A stretch of 64,000 bases of DNA from Ginsengibacter sp039931355 (lineage in GTDB: Bacteria; Bacteroidota; Bacteroidia; Chitinophagales; Chitinophagaceae): contig JBDTSD010000006.1 in the NCBI GenBank assembly GCA_039931355.1, positions 1-64,000 of the forward strand, in the 5' to 3' direction. Positions 33,060-43,147 of this stretch are shown here, one piece after another (within the stretch, counting starts at the first letter, position 1; every line of letters starts with the position of its first letter). A model generated the notes under the pieces. It did no database searches, had not been told where the DNA came from, and worked only from the letters and a program-made list of their open reading frames with translations. A program made the position numbers and the translations under genes.

Positions 33060-35174
33060 TTATAATGCGAGATAGATACCGGCTTCCAAACCAAACCGCA
33101 GGTATTCATTCAAGCGTGTTTTGAGATTTTGTATTCGTTGTGGCTGATAGAGATCATGAAAAACGCCCATTTCCGCGTCATCATCGGCACCCTCCCGAAT
33201 GTGAACAGAGCAGAGCTGGCTAAGCTGGCAATAGCCCGGATCGCCATATTGCAAAGATGTAAATACAGGCCGCACACCTGCGGTATCTGCAGCACCTGGT
33301 GCAGGCTGGCACCGATATTTACGTGGCAGCCTCGAACCGGGAGTTATGTAAGAAAAGCGCACACAACCTTCCTGTAATCTTTCTGCATATACCGGCGGAA
33401 AATCCGAAGGCGACGTTTTTAAATCCGCCAGGAATACAGTATTAGAAGCGAGATCCATAACTACAGTTCTCACTTTTCCAATAATAGTTGAATTTATGAC
33501 TCTTAATCTGCCGCCATTTTTTAAATCATTGAGCCCTGCATACGCAGTTTTACTTTCATCAGTTGCATCTACAATACTATTGGTAATTGAAACGCTCGCC
33601 TCTTCATTTACCGCAATTGCACCGAGAATTGATTTGTCTATTTTCACCTCCACATTAGCCATTGCGATAAATAAACGGGCCTGTGCAGGTTGCTTCGGCA
33701 CAATGTCCACTGCGGGACTCGAGCCTGGTAGTAAGGTGCAATCCTGTATATAAAGTTTGCGAAGTTCATTTATTTCGCCACTGCTACTGGTAAGTGGTAA
33801 AAGTAAACGTCCCCCCGAGATAAGAAGCCCGTTAACATGCAATTCACTATTTTCTCCTCCGCTAATTTCAAGATCACCATCAAGTACAAGTACCGGCCGC
33901 ATTTTATCTGCAGCCCGTATCTCAATTTTTTTTCCGGAAGAAATATTTATCAGGGGAGTTTCAATGTAATATTCATTATTAGTAATTTCAACCACACCAC
34001 CTGTAGCTTTTATTTCATCAATCGCCTCCTGGATGGAGGCTTTATCATCCGGAACTCTTATTAATGCAATCTCTTCAAGATCGGTTGAAAAAGATAGTGT
34101 TCTTCCATAATCACCACCACCCATTTTTTCACTAAAACCATAATGGTAATCAACATGCACATCTGTTGGCGGCAATTCATTTGATGGAAAAGCAATACGC
34201 CCTAATACCGGGTCAATTGCAATTTTATTTTCCGGCATATTTACCCACCCAATTACATTTCCAAAACCGTCTTTCAGATCGCTGAGGTTACAAACGCATA
34301 CAAGAGAAGACAGTGTAGAAGACGGGCTATCGGAAGGCAATACAGCGTCTCCATTTTCATAAACCAAAACGGATTTTTCGATGCCATAATAACCTTCCAG
34401 GTATTTGTTCATCACAAAACGACTGATACCCGCCGGCACGTTGATTGGTGTTGAAAAATGTGTTATGGAGTCTTCAGGAACAGGTTTATTAAAAAGCTGA
34501 AGATCTTTTCCTAATGCATCAAATTTATAACGGTAGTCATCTATTTTATAGGCGGGAGAATTTCTTAAAGAAAAACTATCAAGCCGCCACAAATAAATTC
34601 CGATGTTTGGAATATTATATTTACCACGTCTTTTTGCAATATTGCGAACATCCACAGTGTGTGCCATTTTATCAAATGGGCTATTGGCGTATCCGAGTTC
34701 CTCCCATTTCCGAAGGCTTGCCACAGATAAATTTTTCGGGCGAAGGTGATTCATGTACTGCGTGGTTGCGAGTAACTGAAAATATTCTACCACATTAGCA
34801 TTCCATCCTGTTACATCCCGTGCCAGTTGCTCAATCACAGAGGCAGTGCCTTTTCTTCGCCTGTAAGAAAGCGTGTTGGCAACTTCTCCTCTTTCGCTAA
34901 ATGAGGCATCTGGAAAAACAGTAAGGCCACGTGCCCCTATAAGATCGCCGATGTATGGCACTACCCAATCAGCACAGGTCTCAATAAACTGGTCATCATA
35001 AAGCTGGTCAAAATTTTCTTCAAGTACTGCTACCTGCTCTGCAATCAGGCCCAGCAATGCCTTTAGTGGACCATCATTTTCTTCGCCGGGGATTATTGCG
35101 TTCCCCATCTCAGTATCACGGATCTGGTTAAACGCAGGAAGAAGCTTGTATAAAGTTTCTATATCAAAACTCAT
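33060..35174 (-). CDS. Phage tail protein I-like protein with C-terminal beta-helix
   Basis: 704 residues. The N-terminal about 180 residues (YKLLPAFNQIRDTEMGN, EENFDQLYDDQFIETCADWVVPYIGDLIGARGL, RRRKGTASVIEQLARDVTGW) match tail protein I-type baseplate components of contractile systems. Residues about 380-610 show right-handed beta-helix rhythm (IEIRAADKMRPVLVLDG, LHVNGLLISGGRLLL, KLYIQDCTLL), as in pectate lyase-like tail spikes. The start overlaps the stop of the baseplate gene at 35171 by 4 nt. It probably links the baseplate rim to fibres; surface binding by the beta-helix is inferred. Confidence 0.82.
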   Translation of the reverse strand: MSFDIETLYKLLPAFNQIRDTEMGNAIIPGEENDGPLKALLGLIAEQVAVLEENFDQLYDDQFIETCADWVVPYIGDLIGARGLTVFPDASFSERGEVANTLSYRRRKGTASVIEQLARDVTGWNANVVEYFQLLATTQYMNHLRPKNLSVASLRKWEELGYANSPFDKMAHTVDVRNIAKRRGKYNIPNIGIYLWRLDSFSLRNSPAYKIDDYRYKFDALGKDLQLFNKPVPEDSITHFSTPINVPAGISRFVMNKYLEGYYGIEKSVLVYENGDAVLPSDSPSSTLSSLVCVCNLSDLKDGFGNVIGWVNMPENKIAIDPVLGRIAFPSNELPPTDVHVDYHYGFSEKMGGGDYGRTLSFSTDLEEIALIRVPDDKASIQEAIDEIKATGGVVEITNNEYYIETPLINISSGKKIEIRAADKMRPVLVLDGDLEISGGENSELHVNGLLISGGRLLLPLTSSSGEINELRKLYIQDCTLLPGSSPAVDIVPKQPAQARLFIAMANVEVKIDKSILGAIAVNEEASVSITNSIVDATDESKTAYAGLNDLKNGGRLRVINSTIIGKVRTVVMDLASNTVFLADLKTSPSDFPPVYAERLQEGCVRFSYITPGSRLPRKYRCQPAPGAADTAGVRPVFTSLQYGDPGYCQLSQLCSVHIREGADDDAEMGVFHDLYQPQRIQNLKTRLNEYLRFGLEAGIYLAL

Positions 35175-37855
35175 GTCATTATGTTAAGGTCAACCGGTCT
35201 TTGGTCTAGTGTTATCAGTTCTGCTGCTAAAATATTTTCATCACCACTCATAGGCACACTGGCCTGTATGCGATAGGTAATATCTTCGGGCAAATCAGAG
35301 CGATACAGCTTATCAATATCTACTGCCACTACTCCTTCTACCTGCTGAATTACACTTACCACTTCACTATAAGTAACAGCTTGCCCAAACTGCCTGTTCC
35401 TGAAAGAAAATGTTTCGCGTAAATTATCTTCAATTTCTGCAAGCACTTCTTCATTGATATAATCAGGATCAACTTGTATATTGGCTTTGATCCGGAAAAA
35501 TTTAGGTATGTAAGATTCAAGTGTGAGAGAAACTTGCGGATCGCTTTGCTTCCTGATAGCTTTTAGTAAATTGTCATAAAGAAAACTGTCTTTTTCTATT
35601 TCTGCACCGGCTGCTCCGGCTACGGTAATAAATATGTGCCGCCTTTCCGACACCCAGGTCCATACAGCCAGCGCTTTTTGAATACCCGCAAAGGCACGTG
35701 CAAAATCTTCATAGTCCTGTAAAGATACAATGCGGCCCAATGTAAGAATTCCGAGTGGCGCATTGATCCTTGCATCTTCCAGGATTTCCGGGTCTGCTGC
35801 GCCGGTGGCCGCTACCGGATTTACCGCATCCTTTACACCAAGGGGCCTTGTCAACAATTGCGACAACTGGTTTGCTTTCACTAAAGCGCCGAGGCCAATT
35901 CCTTTTCTATATTTTGCTTTGATATTCTCCTGGCCTGTGGGTAGCCTGGCACCGGTAATACCATCCCCAAATATCACGGTTGTTTTGCCATCATCATTTC
36001 TGCGGGTAATGTATATGCGTTCATCCGGCAGATGGTCAAGAAAGTATTCAACCTCATGCCATAGAATATCATTCACACGTACTTCGAGTGTGGAAAGTGT
36101 GCCTGTATCAGTAGGTGCGCTGATATAAGTAAGCGGGGGCTGCCGAAGTGTAAATTTCTGAAATGACTGGCCTGCATCTCCACTGCCCAAAGTTTCGTTT
36201 GCTGTTTCGCCATTTGAGGCAAGTGCAACATTGGCGCTAATATTTACCGAGCTGCGAACATAAGTGTAATCAAGTGCCTCAAGCAGTTCAAGAACTGTAA
36301 AACCTTTTTCTACAACAATTTCTTTTATCTCAATTACTTCACTTGCACTAACACCTTTCAGATCATTACGATCACCGGTAAGTATTAGCGCTTGCCCGAC
36401 TACAAGACCTGGATAGTAACGGTTCAGGGTAATCGTACTTCCCTGCACCACATCCGTAACAGGAAACTCTGCTAACGGCAGCTTTTCACTTTGGGCATAT
36501 ATGGTGACGGGGCGAATATCTGAGAAATTGTGTGCGGTAACATTCCACCAAACTGAGCCTGCAGTTTTTGGATTAAAGGTAATCTCGGTGGTCTGGGTGC
36601 TGATTCCATATTGCGCACGTGCACGAACTTCTGCTGTATTTACCTCATAGACATCAGGCGGATTGTCTTTTATATTGGCTGCTTTCTGCACGGCGATATA
36701 AGTATGCGGCAATATTTCATCATAACTATTATCAAGATAAATTTTCCCTGCAGACTCACTCGTACTGGGCCATTCGCTAAAAGAAGGAATGCCGCCGGTG
36801 CTTAGCGTTAACTTTTGCGGAGCATTATATCCAAATACAAAAGCACGTTTGCGGAACACATATACACTTCCGGCAGCAACTGCGGTTTGCGAAGCGATAA
36901 TTTTATTCATACTGGAAACTAATTCAAAGGATGACCATTTATTCGCCGTTATCAACATGGCAAGATCTTCTTCAAGCCAGGTTTTGTTTACAATTTCCGT
37001 TGCAATGGCCTCATCAAGCTTACCGACCGTTAATAGCGTCTCTGCCTCGCCCTCGGTAAGGCCCGTGGGCCTTACATAAGCAGGAGGTACTGCAGTAAGT
37101 TCAAGGTAAACCCATGTTGTTTTCGCGTCAGTATCAACCTTTACTTTTAAGATCTTCTTTATTTTAAAACTTCCGGACACAGATATCAATAAAATGTCTC
37201 CCTCTTTTAGATTGTTTGTGATGCCCTGGAAAATAAGAACATCGCTGTCTGTATTAACTATAGGTTGGCTAAGCCGCGGCTTTATGGCATTCCATTCGGC
37301 TCTTGCTTCAATATCTTCAAGGGTTTCAAAAATCTGCGGTACTTCATCAGGGCCGGGAATGCTTTGCACTTTTGCACCCTTTGCAATAATGATTGGCGGA
37401 AGGCCCTCTTTTGCATTTGCGGAATTTCCTGTGCCGGTAATCGGACCGAGGGGTGCAGGGCTATCTTCCAATGTAAAAGCCAGGTATGCCGATGCAGCTA
37501 CACCTGGACCAAGCTCATAGCCTACAAGCCTGCTCATTTCTAAAACCGAACGCCGCTCCGTAGCTGTGCGCAGGTAAGATTCGTTTGCAATGCGTTCCTG
37601 GTAAAAGGTAAGAATATCTCCCACGACAGACCATGCATCAAGAAGCGCAATGCTAAAATCATTGTTATCCCGGGTAGTTAAGTTCTGCAATGCCGGCTTG
37701 CCGGAAAGCGAAATACGTGCAAGTAAACTCTCTTTGAATGTGGGATGCGTTCCTGCACGATAGGCTATTGTGCTAAGGCCCGGGCGATTAGTTATCTCCA
37801 CCGGTGTTTCTACCGATACACCATCGCAGCAATTACATGAATTGAGGTCAGACAT
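35171..37855 (-). CDS. eCIS baseplate wedge protein, J-like (second copy, Afp11/12-type)
   Basis: 894 residues, of the 'putative baseplate assembly protein' family related to phage baseplate J and T4 gp6. Signatures: LLDAWSVVGDILTFYQERIANESYLRTATERRSVLEMSRLVGYEL at the N terminus (residues about 68-115), GKTTVIFGDGITGARLPTG and IKAKYRKGIGLGALVKANQL in the core, and FARAFAGIQKALAVWTW near the end. A Cys-rich start (NSCNCC) may bind metal. It is the second of two adjacent large J-like genes, 14 bp from the first; together they probably form the baseplate wedge. Confidence 0.88.
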   Translation of the reverse strand: MSDLNSCNCCDGVSVETPVEITNRPGLSTIAYRAGTHPTFKESLLARISLSGKPALQNLTTRDNNDFSIALLDAWSVVGDILTFYQERIANESYLRTATERRSVLEMSRLVGYELGPGVAASAYLAFTLEDSPAPLGPITGTGNSANAKEGLPPIIIAKGAKVQSIPGPDEVPQIFETLEDIEARAEWNAIKPRLSQPIVNTDSDVLIFQGITNNLKEGDILLISVSGSFKIKKILKVKVDTDAKTTWVYLELTAVPPAYVRPTGLTEGEAETLLTVGKLDEAIATEIVNKTWLEEDLAMLITANKWSSFELVSSMNKIIASQTAVAAGSVYVFRKRAFVFGYNAPQKLTLSTGGIPSFSEWPSTSESAGKIYLDNSYDEILPHTYIAVQKAANIKDNPPDVYEVNTAEVRARAQYGISTQTTEITFNPKTAGSVWWNVTAHNFSDIRPVTIYAQSEKLPLAEFPVTDVVQGSTITLNRYYPGLVVGQALILTGDRNDLKGVSASEVIEIKEIVVEKGFTVLELLEALDYTYVRSSVNISANVALASNGETANETLGSGDAGQSFQKFTLRQPPLTYISAPTDTGTLSTLEVRVNDILWHEVEYFLDHLPDERIYITRRNDDGKTTVIFGDGITGARLPTGQENIKAKYRKGIGLGALVKANQLSQLLTRPLGVKDAVNPVAATGAADPEILEDARINAPLGILTLGRIVSLQDYEDFARAFAGIQKALAVWTWVSERRHIFITVAGAAGAEIEKDSFLYDNLLKAIRKQSDPQVSLTLESYIPKFFRIKANIQVDPDYINEEVLAEIEDNLRETFSFRNRQFGQAVTYSEVVSVIQQVEGVVAVDIDKLYRSDLPEDITYRIQASVPMSGDENILAAELITLDQRPVDLNIMT

Positions 37856-37869
37856 TTTTATAAATCAAA

Positions 37870-40437
37870 TTATTTTCCACCCTTCATTACCAGGTTGAAT
37901 ACACCACGTTCCGGAAAGTTGCGATCATTATCAAGGCGGGCAATTTCGAGGCGGCCAACTAAAAGCTTTCCACTGTCCATAGCTTCAATACTATCTTCTC
38001 CCTGCCGTTGAAATTTGGTAATTGTTACAGAATCCACTCCCTGCACCTGTTGTGCCGCAGCATATACCCTGCTCAGATAAACTGTTTGCCCAAAGCTAAA
38101 ATTATCGGGATGGAATATACCGGTTCTGCTTAGAGAAAGCCTGCGGTTACTAAAGACTTCAAGCAGTGCAGCTTTCACGTCTGGCCTGAAATAATTTTTA
38201 TTAACGCAGATAATCATTTCAATTTCGAGAGAGACAAAATGAGGGCTGTCCACTTCAAGGTCCTGCCCGGCCATCCTGTATTTCTCTACAAAACCGCGCA
38301 GGTTAGTCTCAAATTCTTCTCCAACAGGAAGGCCTGATAGCCTGTCCACTGTTAAGAACACGGTGCGCCAGCTTCCTGTCCAGCGTAGGGATGCAGCGCT
38401 TCTTTGAATTTTAAGATCAGACCGTTTGGAAACTTCTTCGTAATCTGCCATTGTTACGGCACGCTCCTGTTTTCTAAAAGCCTGCGGTGCTTTTTGGCGA
38501 ACGAGCTCTGTTTCCTCAGGTTCGGTTCCGCCTACTGCAGATAAAGGATTCCAGACTTTTATTATTTTTTCATTAGCGCCGGTAATGGTGGGATCGTTTG
38601 AAACAAGGTGCGCAATACTGTTTGTCCCGATGTTTCCAGTACTGCCATTACCAAGCCTGTAGTTTGCTGTAAATGTTGAGCCCGGCGCTGGCCGCTGCCC
38701 TTCTATATCATTTCCGAAGCGCAGGTAAGTGCTGCCATCCGATTCAACTTCGACTACGAAATGTTTACCATTATGACTACTATTCAAAAGATCATGTTGC
38801 GGTTCCCATTGGCCTACCACACCGGGTTCCGTAAGAAAGATAACCGGAAGCAGATCCGAAGAAGACCATTTCCTGGCAGCAAAGGCGGATACAGGTTTGT
38901 CTTCAGTATCATATTGCAATGCCTGCGTTAGCGGAACCTGTTTTAGCCTTGGACGGTAACGCAAGGGAACCTGCACAACTTCCGGCTTTTCACAAGCCGC
39001 AGTAGATGGCCTTGTAAAACTGATGTTTCGGCCGCCACCTGCCTCCGCTGCCGGTACTTGCTCAAGTTTTTCGCTGGCTGTATAGCCATGATCTACTAAA
39101 ACATTATTACCCAACGCAGCGCTCACGACAATTGAATTTCCATTTTCATCAATAGAAGAAATGCAAAGCGGGAATGGCAACGCATCATCATCATGCCAGG
39201 TAATTTCAGTTACCGGCCTTGATGAATTATCCGGCGGTGAACTGTCGGGGCTGCCTAATGGATCAATTGAGGCAACAACACTTGTTAACTGAACTGCGTG
39301 GCGATGCAATGGATTTGCATCTCCCGGCTTCCCTGTTTGCGGGCCTAAAAGCTCTACAAAGATTAATATATCACCGGGCGTCAAATTCGGATAACTTCCG
39401 TCGAGTGTGGCGGTAGTAGCGGTTTGAGGAAGGCAGCATTCACCTTGCCGCCAGGTGTAAAAATTCATTTGGTTATGGCTGCCATCAAGCACAATATCAT
39501 GCAACATTTCAAAGACCTGGAAATTTTGTCCCCTGGTATTTTTGAATGCCTCCGAATCAGAACGTACAGCTACCGGCAGTTTATTTATCCTGGTAAGAAA
39601 CTTAGTGGTTTCGCCTGCGGCTTTCATAGATAATGTAAGCCCGGTAATATTTTCATCCACATCAATGTGTGCCCAGGTCCTTGCATTGGAGCCATCATGC
39701 ATAAAATAATCAATAAGCCTTGCATGACGGCGAACAGAAATTCTTTTGCGGGCAGTGCCAAGGTATGCTTCGGTAGCAACTGCATCCTGCTGATAGCTGA
39801 GGTAATCCCCCACATAAGCAAGCGCTTCAACCAGCGAAATTCCTAAGTCTGCGGCATGCCGCTCTTTCCAACCAGGCAGCAGCAAAGCCAGGCGATCAAG
39901 CATCACCTGCCTGAAGCCTGCATAATCTTTTGCGAGATAATTTATCTCAGGCGCCGGCGATGTTAGTTTTTCACAATCATGTTTTGGTGCGCAATCAAAT
40001 TCGGAATCACATAAAACCTTGAAAGAAAATTGTATCTCAGAAAGTATTGGATCAAATCCTTCCGGCACCTCTTTATTGTCTTCATCTGTAATTATTTTGA
40101 GCGTATATGTTGAGAAATCACCAGCCTCTTTCACTTTCACAACAACGATTTTATTTTCATCATCTTCCGGAGGTGAAGATGGCGGCGAATCTCCGGGGCT
40201 AATGAAAACATCTGTTACAGTGATGTTATCAATTCTTTCCCCTCCCTCAATAATGATATTATTTTGACCCGGATTATCATTGGCTAAGGGCTTTAAAAAA
40301 TGAACGAGCAAAGTTGTTTGACGAACCTCGCTTGGATCTGATGAATTGTCAACTACTTCCAGGAAATCAATTCCATTAAGCACAGGATGATTTTTTACAT
40401 CATTACGCCGAAATTCATCACAACAGAAATAGATCAT
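37870..40437 (-). CDS. eCIS baseplate wedge protein, J-like (first copy, Afp11-type)
   Basis: 855 residues. Typical of the putative baseplate assembly protein family: LAKDYAGFRQVMLDRLALLLPGW, DLGISLVEALAYVGDYLSYQQDAVATEAYLGTARKRISVRRHARLIDY (residues about 195-245), STYLRFGNDIEGQRPAPGSTF, and a C-terminal J-like part with AVTMADYEEVSKR and VYAAAQQVQGVDSVTITKF. It follows the gp25-like gene by 7 bp. With its neighbour at 35171-37855 it should make the ring that triggers sheath contraction. Confidence 0.88.
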   Translation of the reverse strand: MIYFCCDEFRRNDVKNHPVLNGIDFLEVVDNSSDPSEVRQTTLLVHFLKPLANDNPGQNNIIIEGGERIDNITVTDVFISPGDSPPSSPPEDDENKIVVVKVKEAGDFSTYTLKIITDEDNKEVPEGFDPILSEIQFSFKVLCDSEFDCAPKHDCEKLTSPAPEINYLAKDYAGFRQVMLDRLALLLPGWKERHAADLGISLVEALAYVGDYLSYQQDAVATEAYLGTARKRISVRRHARLIDYFMHDGSNARTWAHIDVDENITGLTLSMKAAGETTKFLTRINKLPVAVRSDSEAFKNTRGQNFQVFEMLHDIVLDGSHNQMNFYTWRQGECCLPQTATTATLDGSYPNLTPGDILIFVELLGPQTGKPGDANPLHRHAVQLTSVVASIDPLGSPDSSPPDNSSRPVTEITWHDDDALPFPLCISSIDENGNSIVVSAALGNNVLVDHGYTASEKLEQVPAAEAGGGRNISFTRPSTAACEKPEVVQVPLRYRPRLKQVPLTQALQYDTEDKPVSAFAARKWSSSDLLPVIFLTEPGVVGQWEPQHDLLNSSHNGKHFVVEVESDGSTYLRFGNDIEGQRPAPGSTFTANYRLGNGSTGNIGTNSIAHLVSNDPTITGANEKIIKVWNPLSAVGGTEPEETELVRQKAPQAFRKQERAVTMADYEEVSKRSDLKIQRSAASLRWTGSWRTVFLTVDRLSGLPVGEEFETNLRGFVEKYRMAGQDLEVDSPHFVSLEIEMIICVNKNYFRPDVKAALLEVFSNRRLSLSRTGIFHPDNFSFGQTVYLSRVYAAAQQVQGVDSVTITKFQRQGEDSIEAMDSGKLLVGRLEIARLDNDRNFPERGVFNLVMKGGK

Positions 40438-40444
40438 AATTTTT

Positions 40445-40795
40445 TTACCGTGTAAATTTTGCGACTATCGTTTCCATATTACTGCGAACTACATAAACTA
40501 CCGTCACTATCAATTTTGAATCTTCATTAATTACCTGCACATCCCGTACTTCGATTAAATCGCCCAACCAATGCTGCAGTGAACCTTGTACCAGAAACTG
40601 CGTAGTTGTTGCCAACTCATCACTGTTGGGCTCAAACACGAGTTGTAAAAGGCCGCTTCCAAAATCCGGGCGATTAACACGCTCACCGGGAGCAGTAAAT
40701 AAAACCTGCTCAATCATATCGCGGATATGCTGATCATCGCCTGTTTCGCCAGTGCGGCCATTATTATTAAACTGTAATGGATATTTAATGTTCAT
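40445..40795 (-). CDS. gp25/GPW-like baseplate protein (Afp9-type)
   Basis: 116 residues, the usual length of the family. Signatures: YPLQFNNNGRTGE, HIRDMIEQVLFTAPGERVNRPDFGSGLLQLVF and a C-terminal beta hairpin. In T4 and related machines gp25 forms the first layer that templates sheath polymerisation from the baseplate. It lies between the PAAR-like tip and the J-like wedge, as in other eCIS loci. Confidence 0.92.
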   Translation of the reverse strand: MNIKYPLQFNNNGRTGETGDDQHIRDMIEQVLFTAPGERVNRPDFGSGLLQLVFEPNSDELATTTQFLVQGSLQHWLGDLIEVRDVQVINEDSKLIVTVVYVVRSNMETIVAKFTR

Positions 40796-40802
40796 AACCT
40801 TT

Positions 40803-41123
40803 TTACATTCCTATTACTCTCGGCTGTGTTACAACGATCATCAATGGTGTGCCATTAGGAGCGCAGATGGCCTGGCTATCCATGAGCAATACAGGCATAC
40901 CATTAGAGAGTACACGGGTAGCGCCGGTGACCCAAGTAGCGGTAACGCATGGAACCGGTGCACCTGAAACATTGAATGGACAACCAGCGATTACATAAGG
41001 CATCGGTTGCAAAACAATTGGCTGGCCGCTAACCAATACCCTTGGGTTGGGTGACGTTGGTTGTGCCTGCCCGGCATGTGCACACAAAACAGTTGCACCT
41101 AAATGAAGTAATGGTCCTGGCAT
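40803..41123 (-). CDS. PAAR-like spike tip protein (Afp10-type)
   Basis: 106 residues. The start MPGPLLHLGATVLCAHAG and the internal repeats around VLVSGQPIVL and RVLSNGMPVLLMD are typical of PAAR-like proteins. His and Cys residues (His7, Cys14, His16, and later Cys residues) could hold a metal ion. The protein would cap the needle formed by the spike encoded just upstream and sharpen it for membrane piercing. No toxin extension is present. Confidence 0.82.
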   Translation of the reverse strand: MPGPLLHLGATVLCAHAGQAQPTSPNPRVLVSGQPIVLQPMPYVIAGCPFNVSGAPVPCVTATWVTGATRVLSNGMPVLLMDSQAICAPNGTPLMIVVTQPRVIGM

Positions 41124-41137
41124 TTTTTTTTATTAAA

Positions 41138-41647
41138 TCAGGTGATCACTAATGCACCTGTATTGATGGTTACGGAAGGACCAACCATCACGATGCTGGC
41201 GCCTTTTCCATTTTGGATATATATACCTGTATCATTTACAATAATTGAAGCACCGGTTGTGCTCTTGAGCATGATGCCGCCGGTTGGTCCCGGAAGGTCA
41301 CTCACCATTATGGTATTTTGAGCCAATGTTTGTAATACAATATTTGGTGATCCGGGTATGCCTGCAAGCGCAAGTGCAGGCACTTCAGCGGTTGATCCCC
41401 AGAAGCCACCACTCCAGATTGGGTAGTCAGTATTTCCTCCTTCAAATTCCACCCACACTTTTGCGCCAATTGTTGGAACGACAAACACGCCCGTTTGCAT
41501 ACCGGCAATTGGTACGCAAGGCATACACCAACTTGACGGGACTACCCCTAACACATCGGGCACTATTGCCATTATTCTTCCCTGCACCATCGGATCAATG
41601 TTATTTAATACTGTACCGCGATACTTTCCATAAAATTTTTCATCCAT
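41138..41647 (-). CDS. Spike protein with gp5-like OB fold (Afp8 C-terminal part)
   Basis: 169 residues. An OB-fold domain (FYGKYRGTVLNNIDPMVQGRIMAIVPDVLG, residues 4-33, and VGAKVWVEFEGGN-like segments) is followed by a short beta-helical needle (GGIMLKSTTGASIIVNDTG). This corresponds to the gp5/VgrG spike half. In Afp8 and VgrG it is fused to the gp27-like hub, but here the hub is a separate gene 18 bp upstream. It would trimerise beneath the hub and carry the PAAR tip. Confidence 0.88.
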   Translation of the reverse strand: MDEKFYGKYRGTVLNNIDPMVQGRIMAIVPDVLGVVPSSWCMPCVPIAGMQTGVFVVPTIGAKVWVEFEGGNTDYPIWSGGFWGSTAEVPALALAGIPGSPNIVLQTLAQNTIMVSDLPGPTGGIMLKSTTGASIIVNDTGIYIQNGKGASIVMVGPSVTINTGALVIT

Positions 41648-41665
41648 ATATAAAATACTTTATCA

Positions 41666-42793
41666 TCATGCGGGAACTTTTGGAATAGTAGAAATCAGTC
41701 CATTTCTAGTGAGGGAAAAATCCTGTTTGTACTGCCCGCGTTGAATTTTATGCTTCACTTTTTTTACATAATATAAGCCATCAAAGGCATCCCCCGCTCC
41801 CCGCACGCCCACGAGCGATCTTGCTTTAAGCACCCGGCCATACCGCATCACATCTAACGAACCTTCGCCCGTAACAACATCAGAAGATCTTGAGGCGGCT
41901 GCAATGCCTTTGCCAATGGCTGCCATAGGGCTCAGTTTGGCTGTATCTTTCATCATATCAAAATTTACAGGAATGGCCGGTATTAATCCCAATGGCGGAT
42001 TTAGCGGGCTGATGTCAGGGATGGGAATGGGAATTGGAGCCCCTGTTTCAGCATTGTGCAGAAATACGATCGGCATTGTTTTGCCAGCGCCATTAAAATT
42101 AAAATTTAAGGCTTCCACATTAGTGTGTGCATCCATATTGATGTTGAGTGCAGGTTGCGGTATCCCAACTTTCAATTCGGGGCCCCAGTAAGCAACGTTG
42201 GTGCCCGGCACAGAGCCGGGGTCTATATAAAAAACATACCCAACATCGTTAGCCAGCTTCGTTATGTATTCAAGGTCTTTTCCCTGCTGCAAAGGAATGC
42301 GTTGTATTATAATAGGCAAATCGGTAAAAAGACTGGGTATAATCATTGGTATCAATCCAAAAATTGCATACTTGCCAATTATGATAAGCGCCCTCAGTTC
42401 GGGAGGCATGTTGGGATAAGGAAAACCGGTAAAATCAATGTAACTCATTACGCTTGTGAGGTCTGCGCCGGTTACCAAAAGCGTTGATTGACCAGATTGC
42501 ACATTTGGGCTAAGCTGATGATTTGAGATCATGCCATCCATCAAAACATTCGGTGTGCCGTTTACAGTAACAACGATGATCACACGTATGAAAGGCCCGG
42601 CTTGTCCTAATAAAAGAAGCAACGTATTTAATGGTGACTTACTACTGAAAGTAAAAGTGAGTTGAAAACCACTTGCTTCGCCGGCAGTAGTAGTTACTTC
42701 CAAACTGCTCAATGCATCAATGATTGATTTTGAAACCGGAACGGGAACTACCGGGCCAATCAACAATGATAAATTTATTTTACCCTTTAGCAT
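41666..42793 (-). CDS. gp27-like baseplate hub protein (Afp8/VgrG N-terminal part)
   Basis: 375 residues. The composition resembles phage late-control D/VgrG N-terminal hub domains: FQLTFTFSSKSPLNTL, GQSTLLVTGADLTSVM, YITKLANDVGYVFYIDPG and a C-terminal GDAFDGLYYVKKVKHKI. It should form the trimeric hub adapting the sixfold tube to the threefold spike. It lies directly before the separate spike gene and abuts the LysM gene stop with no spacer. Separation from the spike is unusual compared with Afp and PVC. Confidence 0.82.
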   Translation of the reverse strand: MLKGKINLSLLIGPVVPVPVSKSIIDALSSLEVTTTAGEASGFQLTFTFSSKSPLNTLLLLLGQAGPFIRVIIVVTVNGTPNVLMDGMISNHQLSPNVQSGQSTLLVTGADLTSVMSYIDFTGFPYPNMPPELRALIIIGKYAIFGLIPMIIPSLFTDLPIIIQRIPLQQGKDLEYITKLANDVGYVFYIDPGSVPGTNVAYWGPELKVGIPQPALNINMDAHTNVEALNFNFNGAGKTMPIVFLHNAETGAPIPIPIPDISPLNPPLGLIPAIPVNFDMMKDTAKLSPMAAIGKGIAAASRSSDVVTGEGSLDVMRYGRVLKARSLVGVRGAGDAFDGLYYVKKVKHKIQRGQYKQDFSLTRNGLISTIPKVPA

Positions 42794-43147
42794 TTAAACG
42801 ATTCGTGCGCCCAATGGCTGTGTGATACGAATTTTTTCTCCCGGCTCTTCGGTTAAGTCTGAAGGTTTCATCGCATTGTTGGCATCAGCTACCTGCCAAA
42901 ACTGTTCAGGATCTCCAATGTATGAAGCAGCAATATTATCGAGGCGATCGCCTTTCTTTACTATGTGTTCTGTTATGAGCTCAAGTTTTTCTGCAGGCGG
43001 AATAAAGCGCCGTTTAATATAAACGACCTTTCTTTTATCCGCTAACTCTATAGTTGTTGTGCCCACAGCATAATAGCGGCTTGATACTGGCAAATTGTTT
43101 ACAGGCAGGTTGCCTGATTGCAGGATGTTTTGAAATGGATCTGTCAT
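42794..43147 (-). CDS. LysM-domain baseplate protein (Afp7 C-terminal-like)
   Basis: 117 residues. The C-terminal LysM domain contains EHIVKKGDRLDNIAASYIGDPEQFWQVADANN. The N-terminal part holds short beta strands (RYYAVGTTTIEL). It overlaps the upstream tube/adaptor gene by 4 nt (ATGA). In Afp7 an equivalent LysM segment is fused to the tube-like domain; here they are separate proteins. In phage baseplates, LysM-bearing parts (gp53-like) clamp the hub and wedge. Confidence 0.85.
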   Translation of the reverse strand: MTDPFQNILQSGNLPVNNLPVSSRYYAVGTTTIELADKRKVVYIKRRFIPPAEKLELITEHIVKKGDRLDNIAASYIGDPEQFWQVADANNAMKPSDLTEEPGEKIRITQPLGARIV